64,000 nt of DNA from Oceanimonas sp. GK1 (lineage in GTDB: Bacteria > Pseudomonadota > Gammaproteobacteria > Enterobacterales > Aeromonadaceae). How positions within the stretch are numbered: position 1 is the first letter of the stretch; each line of letters opens with the position of its first letter. The position numbers and the translations under genes are program-made. Shown here piece by piece: positions 52,112 through 61,391 of the stretch. Under the pieces are notes generated by a model, which saw nothing but the letters and a program-made list of their open reading frames with translations, was not told the origin of the DNA and did not search any database. Location of the stretch: the NCBI RefSeq assembly GCF_000243075.1, contig NC_016745.1:1319001-1383000 (forward strand), in the 5' to 3' direction.

Positions 52112-54511
52112 ATGACTGTATCTCCCCTTGAACCCCAGCGGCTTTATCGCGCCTGCGATGAGGCCCTGTTTACCTTCAGCACCACCGACGAACTCACCGA
52201 CAGCGGCGCCCTGGTAGGCCAGGAGCAGTTGCTGGAGGCGCTGTCGTTCGGCACCGGCATTCGCCGCCAGGGCTTCAATATCTACATGATGGCGCCGGAA
52301 AACTGCAACCGGCACACGCTGATCCGGCGTTTTCTCGGTGGTCGCGCCGAAACCGAGCCGGTACCGGCGGACTTGTGCTACGTCCACGGCTTTGAGGAAG
52401 CGAGACAGCCTGAGCTGCTGGTGCTGCCGGCGGGCGTGGGCCGGCGCTTTCGGGCCAGCCTGGAAAAACTGGTGGAAGAGCTGCTGTTGTCGATTCCGGC
52501 GATTTTTGAAACCGAGGAATACCACAACCGGCTGGACGAGCTGAACCAGCAACTGGCCGAGCGCCAGACCGCGGCCATGAGCGAAGTCAAGGCCCTGGCG
52601 GAGGCCGAGGGCGTGGTGCTGATCAGTACCCCCACCGGCTTTACCCTGGCGCCGAAGAAGGACGGCGAGGTAATCGACGCCAAGCGCTTTCGCCAGTTGC
52701 CCGAGGCGGAGCGCGCGGCCATGGAGCAGGCCATCGAGCGGGTGGAAGTGCGGCTGCAGGAGGTGTTGCAGCAGTTTCCCCAGTGGAAGCGGGACACTCA
52801 GCTGCATATTCAGTGGCTGAACGAAGAGATGGTGATGTTTGCCGGCGGCAATCTGATCGACGAGCTGCGCAAGGAATACGCCGGTTGCGAGCCGGCGGTT
52901 CGTCATCTGGAAGCCATTCAGCAGGACTTGTCCGGCAACGTCAACCTGCTGCTGGCCCATATGCGGGAAGGGGAGCTGCCGGCCCAGCTGCTTACCCGCT
53001 ACCGGCTCAACCTGCTGGTGGACAATGCCGACACGAAAGGAGCGCCGGTGATCTACGAAGACTGGCCCAACCTGGCCCGTTTGCTGGGCCGGGTAGAGCA
53101 CCATGTGGAGCAGGGGGCACTGATTACCGACTTTACCCTGATCCGGCCCGGGGCCCTGCACAAGGCCAACGGCGGCTACCTGATCCTCGACGTGCAGCGG
53201 CTGCTGCAGCAGCCCATGGTGTGGGAAGTGCTCAAGCGGGCGCTCTATGCCCAGGAGATCCGCATCGAATCCCTGGAGCGTTTCTACAGCCTGGCCAGCA
53301 CCGTCAGCCTGGAGCCGGAGCCGGTGCCCCTGGAGCTGAAGGTGATCCTGATCGGCGACCGAAGGCTGTATTACCTGCTGGCCGCCTACGATCCGGACTT
53401 CGGCAAGCTGTTCAAGGTGCAGGCCGACTACAACGACGATATTGAAGTGAACAAGGAAAACCTGCAGCGCTACGCCCGCTTTATCGGCTGGCTGGCGCGC
53501 CAGCAGGATCTGCGTCCACTCACCCGGTGCGGCGTGGCCCGCATGATCGAATACGCCGGCCGGCTGGCGGACGATCAGCAGCGGTTGTCGGCGCTGACCG
53601 AGGAGCTGACCGACGTGCTGCAGGAGGCCAACTACCTGACCGAGAGCGACAGCCAGGCCCACATCGATGGTCATGCCGTGGAGCGGGCGCTGAGTGCCGG
53701 ACGGCGGCGGGCCGCCCGCATTCACCGGCAGATGGAAGAATCGATACTGCGGGGCAGCAAGCTCATCGACACCGAGGGCAGCGTGGTGGGCCAGGTCAAT
53801 GGCCTGACGGTGCTGGATCTGGGCAACTACCGCTTTGGCCAGCCGGCGCGCATTACCGCCACCGCCCGGCTGGGCAGCGGCTCGGTACTCGATATCGAGC
53901 GCGAGGTGAAATTAAGCGGTGCCGTGCATGCCAAGGCCATGCTGATTTTATCCCGGTTTCTCAGCCATCGTTACGCCGCCGAAGGGCCCATGCCGGTGTC
54001 CGCCAGCCTGGCCTTTGAGCAGTCTTACGGCATGATCGAGGGCGACAGCGCCTCCATCGCCGAATGCTGCGCCCTGATCTCCGCCATGGGCGAAGTGCCG
54101 CTCAATCAGGCGCTGGCAGTGACTGGCTCCATCAACCAGTTTGGCCGGGTGCAGCCCATTGGCGGCGTTAACGAAAAAATCGAAGGCTTTTTCGAGGTAT
54201 GCCAGGCCCGGGGTCTGGTGCCCGGCCAGGGAGTAATCATTCCCGCCGCCAATACCGATAACCTGATGCTGGGCCGGGAAGTGCGCCAGGCAGTGGCCGA
54301 AGGAGCGTTTCGAGTGTATGCGGTATCCAAGCTGGACGAGGCGCTGGCGCTGCTCACCGGCATGGCGGTGGGCGAGGCCGACGAGCAGGGCGATTACCCC
54401 CTGAACTCGGTCAACGGCCGGGTACAGCAGCGCCTTAAACGGCTGGCTGAGGTCCAGCGCAAGCTGCATCAGCACGATGACGACAACGGCGCCGAGGAGA
54501 AAACACCATGA
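52112..54511 (+). CDS. Lon-family (LonH/YcbZ-type) protease with degenerate P-loop
   Basis: The 799-residue product combines an AAA-like region and a C-terminal Lon (S16) protease domain. The Ser-Lys dyad is intact: Ser646 in EGDSASIAE and Lys689 in PIGGVNEKIEGF, 43 residues apart, as in E. coli Lon. Upstream, the expected GPxGxGK loop is replaced by MMAPENCNRHTLIRRFL (residues 59-75), with no Gly-Lys-Ser/Thr. GALHKANGGYLILDVQRLLQ is the usual Walker B region of this group. The ATG at 52112 has ACGAGG upstream. The function of this Lon branch is poorly defined. It is coupled to the next gene by overlap. Confidence 0.88.
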   Translation: MTVSPLEPQRLYRACDEALFTFSTTDELTDSGALVGQEQLLEALSFGTGIRRQGFNIYMMAPENCNRHTLIRRFLGGRAETEPVPADLCYVHGFEEARQPELLVLPAGVGRRFRASLEKLVEELLLSIPAIFETEEYHNRLDELNQQLAERQTAAMSEVKALAEAEGVVLISTPTGFTLAPKKDGEVIDAKRFRQLPEAERAAMEQAIERVEVRLQEVLQQFPQWKRDTQLHIQWLNEEMVMFAGGNLIDELRKEYAGCEPAVRHLEAIQQDLSGNVNLLLAHMREGELPAQLLTRYRLNLLVDNADTKGAPVIYEDWPNLARLLGRVEHHVEQGALITDFTLIRPGALHKANGGYLILDVQRLLQQPMVWEVLKRALYAQEIRIESLERFYSLASTVSLEPEPVPLELKVILIGDRRLYYLLAAYDPDFGKLFKVQADYNDDIEVNKENLQRYARFIGWLARQQDLRPLTRCGVARMIEYAGRLADDQQRLSALTEELTDVLQEANYLTESDSQAHIDGHAVERALSAGRRRAARIHRQMEESILRGSKLIDTEGSVVGQVNGLTVLDLGNYRFGQPARITATARLGSGSVLDIEREVKLSGAVHAKAMLILSRFLSHRYAAEGPMPVSASLAFEQSYGMIEGDSASIAECCALISAMGEVPLNQALAVTGSINQFGRVQPIGGVNEKIEGFFEVCQARGLVPGQGVIIPAANTDNLMLGREVRQAVAEGAFRVYAVSKLDEALALLTGMAVGEADEQGDYPLNSVNGRVQQRLKRLAEVQRKLHQHDDDNGAEEKTP

Positions 54512-55278
54512 TGCAACGCCTGGTCTGGTACCTGGAGCTCAGCGCACCGGAGCTGGAGCAACTGGAAGCGATGGTGGACTTTGCCGCCGGCCAGGGCGCG
54601 AGTCTGCGTATCGTGTTTGTGGAAGATGAAGTGCTGTTGCGCTGTGGCGAACTGCCCTGCAGCCGGGAGGTGAGCCTGCTCACCGGGCGGGTCCGGCCGC
54701 TCAGCACCGAGCAGCTGGCCCGGCAACTGCGCCGGCGGCGGGAGCGGGCCGAGCAGCAACTGGCGGCGCTGGCGCGGCAACGGGCGTTGGAGTGGAGCCG
54801 GGAAGTGGCCCGGGGCCGGCGTGAGCAGCTGTTGAGCACCTCGGCGGGCGATGACATGGCGGTGCTGATGCTGGCCGAAGGCGAGCCGTTGCCGGCCTGG
54901 CTCGGCGGATTAACAAGGCCCATCCTGCTACTGGGAGCACGTTTTCACCCGCTGAACCAGGTGCTGGTGGCGCTGGATAACGTGAACGACAGCGAGTTGC
55001 TGGCTCAGGGACAGGCTCTGGCGGAGCGGGGCGGCTGGCCGCTGTGGATACTGGTGCCGGCGGCGCACAGGGAGGTGCTGGCTCCCGTGCTGGTGCAACA
55101 GGGACTGAGCGAGGCGGTGCTGCCGCTGCGCCAGTGGTCGCTGGCAGCCTGGTTGACCGCCGGCACCGACAGGGCCAGCCTGCTGCTGGCGCGGGCCAAC
55201 AGTCCGGCACTGGCGGGCGCCACCAGCACTGGCATCAACGCCATGCTGGTGTTACCGGCCAGTCAGTCATCGCCATAA
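54508..55278 (+). CDS. Conserved hypothetical protein coupled to the Lon-like gene
   Basis: I do not recognise this 256-residue protein with certainty. It is Leu- and Arg-rich and has no signal peptide or clear membrane segment. It has a coiled, Arg-rich middle (QLARQLRRRRERAEQQLAALARQRALEWSREVARGRREQL, about 70-110) and two alpha/beta stretches (RPILLLGARFHPLNQVLVALDNVNDSELLAQGQALAERGGWPLWILVPA) reminiscent of universal-stress-protein folds. Its ATG overlaps the stop of the Lon-like gene by four bases, suggesting translational coupling and perhaps a shared task. A terminator follows. Confidence 0.7.
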   Translation: MMQRLVWYLELSAPELEQLEAMVDFAAGQGASLRIVFVEDEVLLRCGELPCSREVSLLTGRVRPLSTEQLARQLRRRRERAEQQLAALARQRALEWSREVARGRREQLLSTSAGDDMAVLMLAEGEPLPAWLGGLTRPILLLGARFHPLNQVLVALDNVNDSELLAQGQALAERGGWPLWILVPAAHREVLAPVLVQQGLSEAVLPLRQWSLAAWLTAGTDRASLLLARANSPALAGATSTGINAMLVLPASQSSP

Positions 55279-55285
55279 ACCATAA

Positions 55286-55309
55286 AAAAGGATGCTTGCG
55301 CATCCTTTT
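55286..55309. terminator. Bidirectional terminator between the hypothetical gene and purN
   Basis: AAAAGGATGC (55286-55295), loop TTGC, GCATCCTTTT (55300-55309): a ten-base perfect stem that serves both convergent genes. Confidence 0.92.
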
Positions 55310-55327
55310 ATCCGAGTAACGAGCGAC

Positions 55328-55966
55328 TCAGTCGCCGGCGTGGCCTTCGGGAGGCAGGAGCTGGCCGTCGAGCCAGGCCCGACCGTCTTTCATGGTCAGC
55401 CGGCCGGCGCAGAACCAGCGCACCGCCAGCGGGTAGATGGCGTGCTCCTGTACCTGCACTCGGGCCGCCACGGCGGCGGCGTCGTCTTCCGCGAATACCG
55501 GCACCCGGGCCTGCAAAATCACCGGGCCGCCATCCAGCTCCTCGGTCACGAAGTGCACACTACAGCCGTGCTCGTCGTCGCCGGCGTCAATGGCCCGCTG
55601 GTGGGTGTTCAGGCCCTGGTATTTCGGCAGCAGGGAAGGGTGAATGTTGAGCATTCGCCCTGCATAGTGACGCACGAAGTCTGGCGTCAGAATGCGCATA
55701 AAACCGGCCAGTACCACCAGATCCGGCTGGTAGCCTTCCATCAGTGTCAACAGGGCGGCGTCGTAGCTTTCCCGGTCGGCAAAGTCCCTGCCCGGCAGTA
55801 CCTCGGTGGCGACATTGGCCCGCCGTGCCCGCTCCAGGCCGTAGGCATCGGCCTTGTTGCTGATCACCGCCACCACCTCGCCGCCGAGGCGGCCTTCGGC
55901 CGCCTGATCCAGCAGGGTCTGCAGGTTGCTACCGTTGCCGGAGATCAGCACCAAGATGCGTTTCAT
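55328..55966 (-). CDS. purN: Phosphoribosylglycinamide formyltransferase
   Basis: PurN formylates GAR using 10-formyl-tetrahydrofolate in purine synthesis. The 212-residue product begins [21 protein letters not shown], with the phosphate loop SGNGSN. It has [33 protein letters not shown], with the catalytic N-x-H in NIHPSLLP and the following [21 protein letters not shown], including the catalytic Asp region. It overlaps purM by four bases. Confidence 0.97.
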   Translation of the reverse strand: MKRILVLISGNGSNLQTLLDQAAEGRLGGEVVAVISNKADAYGLERARRANVATEVLPGRDFADRESYDAALLTLMEGYQPDLVVLAGFMRILTPDFVRHYAGRMLNIHPSLLPKYQGLNTHQRAIDAGDDEHGCSVHFVTEELDGGPVILQARVPVFAEDDAAAVAARVQVQEHAIYPLAVRWFCAGRLTMKDGRAWLDGQLLPPEGHAGD

Positions 55967-57000
55967 TTTATCTCGACCTGCTCGGCGCCCTCGGCGGCCT
56001 GCTCGATGTGACCGATGACCCAGGCGTTTTCGCCGGCGTCCTGCAGGAATTTAACGGCGGCGTCGGCCTGGTCGGCGGGCAGGGCGATAACCATGCCCAC
56101 GCCACAGTTGAAGGTGCGGTACATTTCGCGGGTTTCCACGTTGCCGGCCTGCTGCAACCAGGTGAAGACTTCCGGCCACTGCCAGCTGGCGCCGTCGATC
56201 ACCGCCTTGGCACCCTGGGGCAGCACGCGGGGAATGTTTTCCCAGAAACCGCCGCCGGTGATGTGGCTCAGGGCGTGAATGTCGAACTGCTTGATCAGGG
56301 CAAGGGCCGGCTTCACGTAGATGCGGGTGGGCGCCATCAGGGCGTCGGCCAGAGTGGCGTTGCCCAGAGGCTGGTTCAGGTCGGCCTGGCTCACTTCCAG
56401 GATCTTGCGGATCAGCGAGTAGCCGTTGGAGTGGGGGCCGCTGGACCCCAAGGCGATCAGGGCGTCGCCGGCAGCCACTTTGGAACCGTCGATAATGCCG
56501 CTTTTCTCAACCACACCCACACAAAAGCCTGCCAGATCGTAGTCGCCGGCTTCGTACATGCCGGGCATTTCCGCGGTTTCACCGCCGATCAGGGCGCAGC
56601 CGCTCAGCTCACAGCCTTCACCAATGCCGGTCACCACGTCGGCGGCGGTGTCTACGTCGAGCTTGCCGGTGGCGTAGTAGTCAAGAAAGAACAGCGGCTC
56701 GGCACCCTGCACGATCAGGTCGTTGACGCACATGGCCACCAGATCGATGCCCACGCCCTGATGACGCTGAAGGTCGATGGCCAGGCGCAGCTTGGTGCCC
56801 ACGCCGTCGGTACCGGCCACCAGTACCGGCTCCTTGTAGCCGGTGGGCAGCTGGCACAGGGCGCCAAAGCCCCCGAGGCCGCCCATGACTTCCGGGCGCT
56901 GAGTGCGGCGGCTGACGCCCTTAATGCGTTCAACCAGGGCGTTGCCGGCGTCGATGTCGACACCGGCGTCTTTGTAGCTCAGGGGTTTGTTCTGCGTCAC
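55963..57000 (-). CDS. purM: Phosphoribosylformylglycinamidine cyclo-ligase
   Basis: PurM (AIR synthetase) closes the imidazole ring in purine synthesis. The 345-residue product begins with [20 protein letters not shown]. It has the ATP-binding [11 protein letters not shown] near residue 68 and the [24 protein letters not shown] motif near residue 140. It is the first gene of purMN. It is divergent from upp, an arrangement that matches E. coli. I found no convincing PurR site in the 293-base gap. Confidence 0.98.
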   Translation of the reverse strand: MTQNKPLSYKDAGVDIDAGNALVERIKGVSRRTQRPEVMGGLGGFGALCQLPTGYKEPVLVAGTDGVGTKLRLAIDLQRHQGVGIDLVAMCVNDLIVQGAEPLFFLDYYATGKLDVDTAADVVTGIGEGCELSGCALIGGETAEMPGMYEAGDYDLAGFCVGVVEKSGIIDGSKVAAGDALIALGSSGPHSNGYSLIRKILEVSQADLNQPLGNATLADALMAPTRIYVKPALALIKQFDIHALSHITGGGFWENIPRVLPQGAKAVIDGASWQWPEVFTWLQQAGNVETREMYRTFNCGVGMVIALPADQADAAVKFLQDAGENAWVIGHIEQAAEGAEQVEIK

Positions 57001-57293
57001 GTGTTATTACCTTGTCATTGGTGTTAAGCCCGCCCGGCGCTCTTTGGCTCCGTTGCCGGCCTGAGGGTAAGCGTTTCGCCGGCTATTCTAATTTAATGCG
57101 TGGATCAGTGCCACTGGCAGCGGTAGTCAGAAAGGGGAGTTTGCCGGCGTGAAACGGACCCGAGTCATGAGTCGCTCCGGCACCGGCGAGCTTTTGCTAA
57201 AATTAGTGCTGAAACGCTGCCGCCGTACGCTATTTTATGCTAGAGTTCCGCGGTTTTTTGTGTCCGTTATTCAGTGCGTCGGGAGAAGTGTCG
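57001..57293. other. purM-upp divergent control region
   Basis: 293 bases without a credible gene. The upp-proximal end is AT-rich (TGCTAAAATTAG at about 57195 and ATTTTATGCTAGAG near 57231-57244, the latter a possible -10 region), consistent with a promoter. No consensus -35 and no clear PurR operator were seen. Confidence 0.4.
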
Positions 57294-57920
57294 ATGAAAG
57301 TCGTTGAGGTCAAGCACCCTTTGGTAAAACACAAGCTGGGTCTGATGCGGGAAGCCGACATCAGCACCAAACGCTTTCGTGAACTGGCGAAGGAAGTCGG
57401 CAGCCTGCTGACCTACGAAGCCACTGCCGATTTTGAAACCGAAAAAACCACCATCGACGGTTGGACCGGCCCCACCGAAGTCGACAAGCTCAAGGGCAAG
57501 AAGGTCACCGTGGTGCCCATTCTGCGTGCCGGCCTGGGCATGATGGACGGCGTGCTGGAGCACATGCCCAGCGCCCGGGTGAGCGTGGTGGGTGTGTACC
57601 GGGACGAGGAAACCCTGCAGCCGGTGTGCTACTTCAGCAAGCTGGTCAGTCATATCGACGAGCGCCTGGCGCTGATCGTCGATCCCATGCTGGCCACCGG
57701 CGGCTCCATGATCGCCACCATCGATCTGCTCAAGCAGCACGGCTGCACCAATTTCAAGGTGATTGTGCTGGTGGCGGCCCCCGAGGGCATCAAGGCGCTG
57801 GAAGCGGCCCACCCGGATGTGGAGCTGTACTGCGCCTCGGTGGATGAGCGGCTCGACGAGCACGGCTATATCATTCCCGGGCTGGGCGATGCCGGCGACA
57901 AGATTTTTGGTACCAAGTAA
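57294..57920 (+). CDS. upp: Uracil phosphoribosyltransferase
   Basis: Upp makes UMP from uracil and PRPP in pyrimidine salvage. The 208-residue product begins [24 protein letters not shown], the family start. It has [19 protein letters not shown] near residue 76 and the PRPP loop [21 protein letters not shown] near residue 128. A GGGAGAAG site precedes the ATG at 57294. A terminator and then uraA follow, so transport and salvage of uracil are adjacent. Confidence 0.98.
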   Translation: MKVVEVKHPLVKHKLGLMREADISTKRFRELAKEVGSLLTYEATADFETEKTTIDGWTGPTEVDKLKGKKVTVVPILRAGLGMMDGVLEHMPSARVSVVGVYRDEETLQPVCYFSKLVSHIDERLALIVDPMLATGGSMIATIDLLKQHGCTNFKVIVLVAAPEGIKALEAAHPDVELYCASVDERLDEHGYIIPGLGDAGDKIFGTK

Positions 57921-57928
57921 GGAATGTC

Positions 57929-57953
57929 AAAACCGGCGCAGGCCGGTTTTTTT
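57929..57953 (+). terminator. Terminator or attenuator between upp and uraA
   Basis: AAAACCGGC (57929-57937), loop GCAG, GCCGGTTTT (57942-57950) and more T. It lies nine bases after the upp stop and 24 bases before the uraA ATG, so it may limit uraA expression from the upp promoter. Confidence 0.85.
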
Positions 57954-57976
57954 CTGTTTTGTTGAGGTGTTAGTCG

Positions 57977-59245
57977 ATGAATTCCGCTGAACGCACCCAG
58001 GAGCTGGCCCCCGGCCAGCCGGCGGTGAACACTCCCCTGCGCCAGGCCCTGGCCGGCTCCCAGATGCTGTTTGTGGCCTTTGGCGCCCTGGTGCTGATGC
58101 CGCTGATCACCGGCCTGGATCCGAATGTGGCGCTGTTCACCGCCGGTCTCGGCACCCTGGTGTTCCAGCTGTGTACCAGGCGTCAGATCCCCATCTTTCT
58201 GGCATCGTCCTTTGCCTTTATTGCGCCCATTCTGTACGGCGTGCAGACCTGGGGCATTCCCGCCACCATGAGCGGCCTGATGGCGGCGGGCCTGATGTAT
58301 GTGCTGCTCAGCCAGCTGGTGCGCTGGCGCGGTACCGCCCTGCTGACCCGGCTGTTGCCGCCGGTGGTGGTGGGCCCGGTGATCATGGTCATTGGCCTTG
58401 GCCTGGCGCCCATGGCGGTGAACATGGCCATCGGCAAAAGCGGCGACGGCGGTACCGTGCTGGTCGCGCATAATACCGCCCTGTGGCTGTCGCTGGCGTC
58501 GCTCATTACCACCCTGCTGGTGTCCACCCTGGCCAGGGGCGTGTTCCGGCTGGTGCCCATTACCGCCGGCATTGCCGTGGGCTACGGCATGGCCCTGGCC
58601 ATGGGGGTGGTGGACTTCACTCCGGTGCGGGAAGCGCCCTGGTTCTCCCAGCCCAACTTTGTGGCGCCGGAATGGCACTGGCAGGCGGTGCTGTTCATGA
58701 TACCGGTGGCCATCGCCCCGGCCATTGAACACATCGGCGACGTGCTGGCCATTGGCTCGGTGACCGGCAAGGATTACCTGAAAAAACCCGGCCTGCACCG
58801 CACCCTGCTGGGGGATGGCCTGGCCACCGGCGCCGCGTCGCTGTTTGGGGGGCCGCCCAACACCACCTATTCCGAGGTGACCGGCGCCGTGATGCTGACC
58901 AAGAACTTCAATCCGGTGATCATGACCTGGGCCGCCGGCTTTGCCATCGCCCTGGCCTTTGTAGGCAAGTTCGGCGCCCTGATGCTGAGCATTCCGGTGC
59001 CGGTGATGGGCGGCATCATGATTTTGCTGTTCGGCTCCATCGCGACCGTGGGGCTCAACAGCCTGATCAAGCATCAGGTGGACTTGTCCCAGGCCCGCAA
59101 CCTGTGCATCGTGGCGGTGATCCTGGTGTTCGGCATCGGCGGCATGGCCTTTGGCATCGGCGATTTCAGCCTGCAGGGCATCAGCCTGTGCGGCATTGTC
59201 GGCATTCTGCTGAACCTGGTGTTGCCCAAAGAGCGACCCCATTGA
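57977..59245 (+). CDS. uraA: Uracil permease UraA
   Basis: The 422-residue inner-membrane proton symporter of the NCS2 family has about 14 membrane segments. Recognisable parts are QMLFVAFGALVLMPLITGLDPNVALFTAGLGTLVFQL near the N-terminus, the substrate-site segment with PVAIAPAIEHIGDVLAIG (the conserved Glu near residue 250), and GGPPNTTYSEVTGAVMLTKNFNP. The position after upp supports uracil as the substrate. Confidence 0.96.
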   Translation: MNSAERTQELAPGQPAVNTPLRQALAGSQMLFVAFGALVLMPLITGLDPNVALFTAGLGTLVFQLCTRRQIPIFLASSFAFIAPILYGVQTWGIPATMSGLMAAGLMYVLLSQLVRWRGTALLTRLLPPVVVGPVIMVIGLGLAPMAVNMAIGKSGDGGTVLVAHNTALWLSLASLITTLLVSTLARGVFRLVPITAGIAVGYGMALAMGVVDFTPVREAPWFSQPNFVAPEWHWQAVLFMIPVAIAPAIEHIGDVLAIGSVTGKDYLKKPGLHRTLLGDGLATGAASLFGGPPNTTYSEVTGAVMLTKNFNPVIMTWAAGFAIALAFVGKFGALMLSIPVPVMGGIMILLFGSIATVGLNSLIKHQVDLSQARNLCIVAVILVFGIGGMAFGIGDFSLQGISLCGIVGILLNLVLPKERPH

Positions 59246-59286
59246 TTCTGGCATGAGTCCCGGTCAGTGGTTATCATGAGCGTCCG

Positions 59287-60276
59287 ATGTTCGACAATGG
59301 CCCTGTGATGCTGAAACAATTGCTGCTGTCGCTGATGCTGCTGGGTTTTGCCGGCGTTTCGGCCGCCTCGGTGTTTGAGGTACAGCTCGACACCGCTCCC
59401 TACAGCCGGACCCAGGCCCGGGCGCAGGCGGTGGATCTGCTGCTGGCCCGCCTTACCGGCGAGCCGGGGGAAGGATCCTGGGTGCGCGACGAAATTCTGA
59501 ACAACTGGTCCCGCTACCGCAAGGCCGAACCCGCCGGCGGTGGCTACCGGGTTGAATTTGAGCCGGCCGAGTTGTTGCCCCTGCTGGAAAGCGCCGGCCT
59601 GACTGCCTGGACCGCTCAGCGCCCCACGCTGCTGGTATGGCAAGTGAACGGCGAACGTGCCCGTGACGGAGCCGACCGCGGCTGGCGTCAGGCGTCGGCC
59701 CGTTATGGCATTCCCCTGCTGTGGCCGCTGTGGGATCTGCAGGAGCATATGCAGGTAGACAAGGGCAGTGTGCTGGCTGGTGAGGGGCTGGCGGAGGCCA
59801 GCCGTCGCTACGGCGCCGGCACCTGGCTGGCGGTGCAGCAGCAGGGGGGCCGGCTGGCCTGGCGGCTGTTCAGCAAAGGCCATGAGCAAGCCCTCACTCA
59901 GGGCGAGGCCGATACCCCGGCCGACCTGCTGGCGGCGGTGAATGCCTATTGGGTGAACCAGCCTCGGCAGGGGGCCGCGTCGCTGCCGGCCAATACGGCT
60001 CCGGCCGAGGCGCTGAGTGCGGGGGCCGATGCCCCGGGCGAGCTGAGCATAGTGGTCAGCGGCCTGACACGCTTCGCCGACATGGTCCGGCTGGAGCAAC
60101 GGCTGGGCCGGCTGGACGGGGTCAAGGGGGTGCAGTTGCTCGACAGTGCCGGTGATCAGGCCCGTTTTCGGCTGATGCTGTCGTCACCGGCCGCGGCGGT
60201 GACCGCCGCGCTGCCCGCCGCCGGACTGACACGTCAGGGTGAGCGTCGTTACCGGTTAACGGAGGCTGGCCGGTGA
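59287..60276 (+). CDS. DUF2066 secreted/periplasmic protein
   Basis: The 329-residue protein has an N-terminal signal (MLKQLLLSLMLLGFAGVSAAS; the in-frame ATG at 59308 may be the real start). It has the DUF2066 pattern SVFEVQLDTAPYSRTQARAQAVDLLLARLTGEPG, followed by LLESAGLTAWTAQRPTLLVWQVNGERARDGADRGWRQASARYGIPLLWPLWDLQEHMQV. Function is unknown. Members are conserved next to hda in gammaproteobacteria, and here the stop overlaps the hda GTG. Confidence 0.85.
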   Translation: MFDNGPVMLKQLLLSLMLLGFAGVSAASVFEVQLDTAPYSRTQARAQAVDLLLARLTGEPGEGSWVRDEILNNWSRYRKAEPAGGGYRVEFEPAELLPLLESAGLTAWTAQRPTLLVWQVNGERARDGADRGWRQASARYGIPLLWPLWDLQEHMQVDKGSVLAGEGLAEASRRYGAGTWLAVQQQGGRLAWRLFSKGHEQALTQGEADTPADLLAAVNAYWVNQPRQGAASLPANTAPAEALSAGADAPGELSIVVSGLTRFADMVRLEQRLGRLDGVKGVQLLDSAGDQARFRLMLSSPAAAVTAALPAAGLTRQGERRYRLTEAGR

Positions 60277-60995
60277 GCCGGGATGGCGATGACGAGCAGC
60301 AACCGGCCCAGCTGGCGCTGGCGGTGCAGTTGCCCGATGATGAAACCTTTGCCAGTTTTTATCCGGGAGACAACGCCCAGCTGATCACCGCGCTCAAAAA
60401 TGCCTCCCTGGGGCAGGGCGACGATGTCATCTACCTCTGGGGCCAGCCCGGCTCGGGCCGCTCCCACCTGCTGCATGCCACCTGTGCCGAGGTCAATGCC
60501 AGCGGCGAGGCGGCCACCTGCCTGCCCCTGCACGCTTACCGGCGCATGTCCCCCCGGCTGCTGGACGGCATGGAATTATTGCCCCTGGTCTGCCTCGACA
60601 ACCTGGACGCCATTGCCGGGGTGGAGGAATGGGAGCGGGCGGTGTTCAACTTCTTTAATCGCCGGCGGGAGCGGGCGGCGGGAACCCTGGTGATCAGTGC
60701 CTCGGCGCCGTCCCGCAACCTGGGGCTGGGGCTGCCGGATCTGGCCTCACGGCTGGACTGGGGGGTGGCCTACCAGCTGAAAACCCTGGATGACGAAGGC
60801 AAGCTCAGCGCCCTGCAGCTCAGGGCCGAGCTGCGCGGCTTCAAGCTGCCTACCGACGTGGGCCGGTTGTTGCTGAGCCGTCTGTCCCGGGACATGAGCA
60901 CCCTGCTGGCGGCGCTGGATCTGCTCGACAATGCCTCTTTCCAGGCACGGCGCAAACTGAGCCTGCCCTTTACCCGGGAAATACTGGGGCTGTAA
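60273..60995 (+). CDS. hda: DnaA regulatory inactivator Hda
   Basis: Hda binds the DNA-loaded beta clamp and stimulates ATP hydrolysis by DnaA after initiation. The 240-residue AAA+ product has the clamp-binding region near the N-terminus (QLALAVQLPDDETFASFYPGDN). A P-loop variant, LWGQPGSGRSHLLHATCAE, lies near residue 55, and PLVCLDNLDAIAGVEEWE follows as Walker B. The GTG start overlaps the DUF2066 stop. The TAA lies in the loop of a 12-base hairpin. Confidence 0.95.
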   Translation: MSRDGDDEQQPAQLALAVQLPDDETFASFYPGDNAQLITALKNASLGQGDDVIYLWGQPGSGRSHLLHATCAEVNASGEAATCLPLHAYRRMSPRLLDGMELLPLVCLDNLDAIAGVEEWERAVFNFFNRRRERAAGTLVISASAPSRNLGLGLPDLASRLDWGVAYQLKTLDDEGKLSALQLRAELRGFKLPTDVGRLLLSRLSRDMSTLLAALDLLDNASFQARRKLSLPFTREILGL

Positions 60996-61010
60996 AACCA
61001 GCCCCAGTAT
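60981..61010. terminator. Hairpin spanning the hda stop codon
   Basis: ATACTGGGGCTG (60981-60992) and CAGCCCCAGTAT (60999-61010) form a perfect 12-base stem with loop TAAAAC, which contains the hda TAA. A TCCTTTTTC tract follows after eight bases on the plus strand. It separates the two convergent genes. Confidence 0.75.
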
Positions 61011-61013
61011 CCA

Positions 61014-61391
61014 TTAATCCTTTTTCTTCTTGCGAATGCTCAGGCCCAGCTCGCGGCCGCGCAGCTTGGCGTAGTAGCTGTTGCCGATAAACATGGTGGT
61101 GGCCAGCAGCAGCTCCACCAGTGCCAGCCAGCGCTCGCCCTCATCCACCCACAGCAGGGTGAGGGAATGCAGAAAGTAGGGCATGATCAAAAACACCGCC
61201 CAGGCGTGGGTGTAGGGATTGCCCCTGAGCATGCCGGGCATGGGAATAAACAGCCAGGGCAGCCACATCGTCAGCATAAAGCCGGCGCCCAGCTCGGGAT
61301 GGGGGGACAGCACACCGTGCCAGAGCGCCACCCAGGCAATCAATCCCAGGTAGCCGGTTAGCGCCAGTTTGCGGGCGAGGGCGGTGGTCAT
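61014..61391 (-). CDS. DUF2069 small membrane protein
   Basis: The 125-residue protein has four predicted membrane segments (for example ALTGYLGLIAWVALWHGVL and AVFLIMPYFLHSLTLLWV) and a basic tail (RKKKKD). It belongs to the DUF2069 family of unknown function, conserved beside hda and the ArsC-like gene. The ATG at 61391 overlaps the stop of the upstream gene (ATGA). Confidence 0.88.
   Translation of the reverse strand: MTTALARKLALTGYLGLIAWVALWHGVLSPHPELGAGFMLTMWLPWLFIPMPGMLRGNPYTHAWAVFLIMPYFLHSLTLLWVDEGERWLALVELLLATTMFIGNSYYAKLRGRELGLSIRKKKKD

Noticed and set aside
57061-57090. PurR operator upstream of purM (GTAAGCGTTTCGCC)
   Set aside because: Only the central CGTTT-like core fits; the flanks do not match the consensus.
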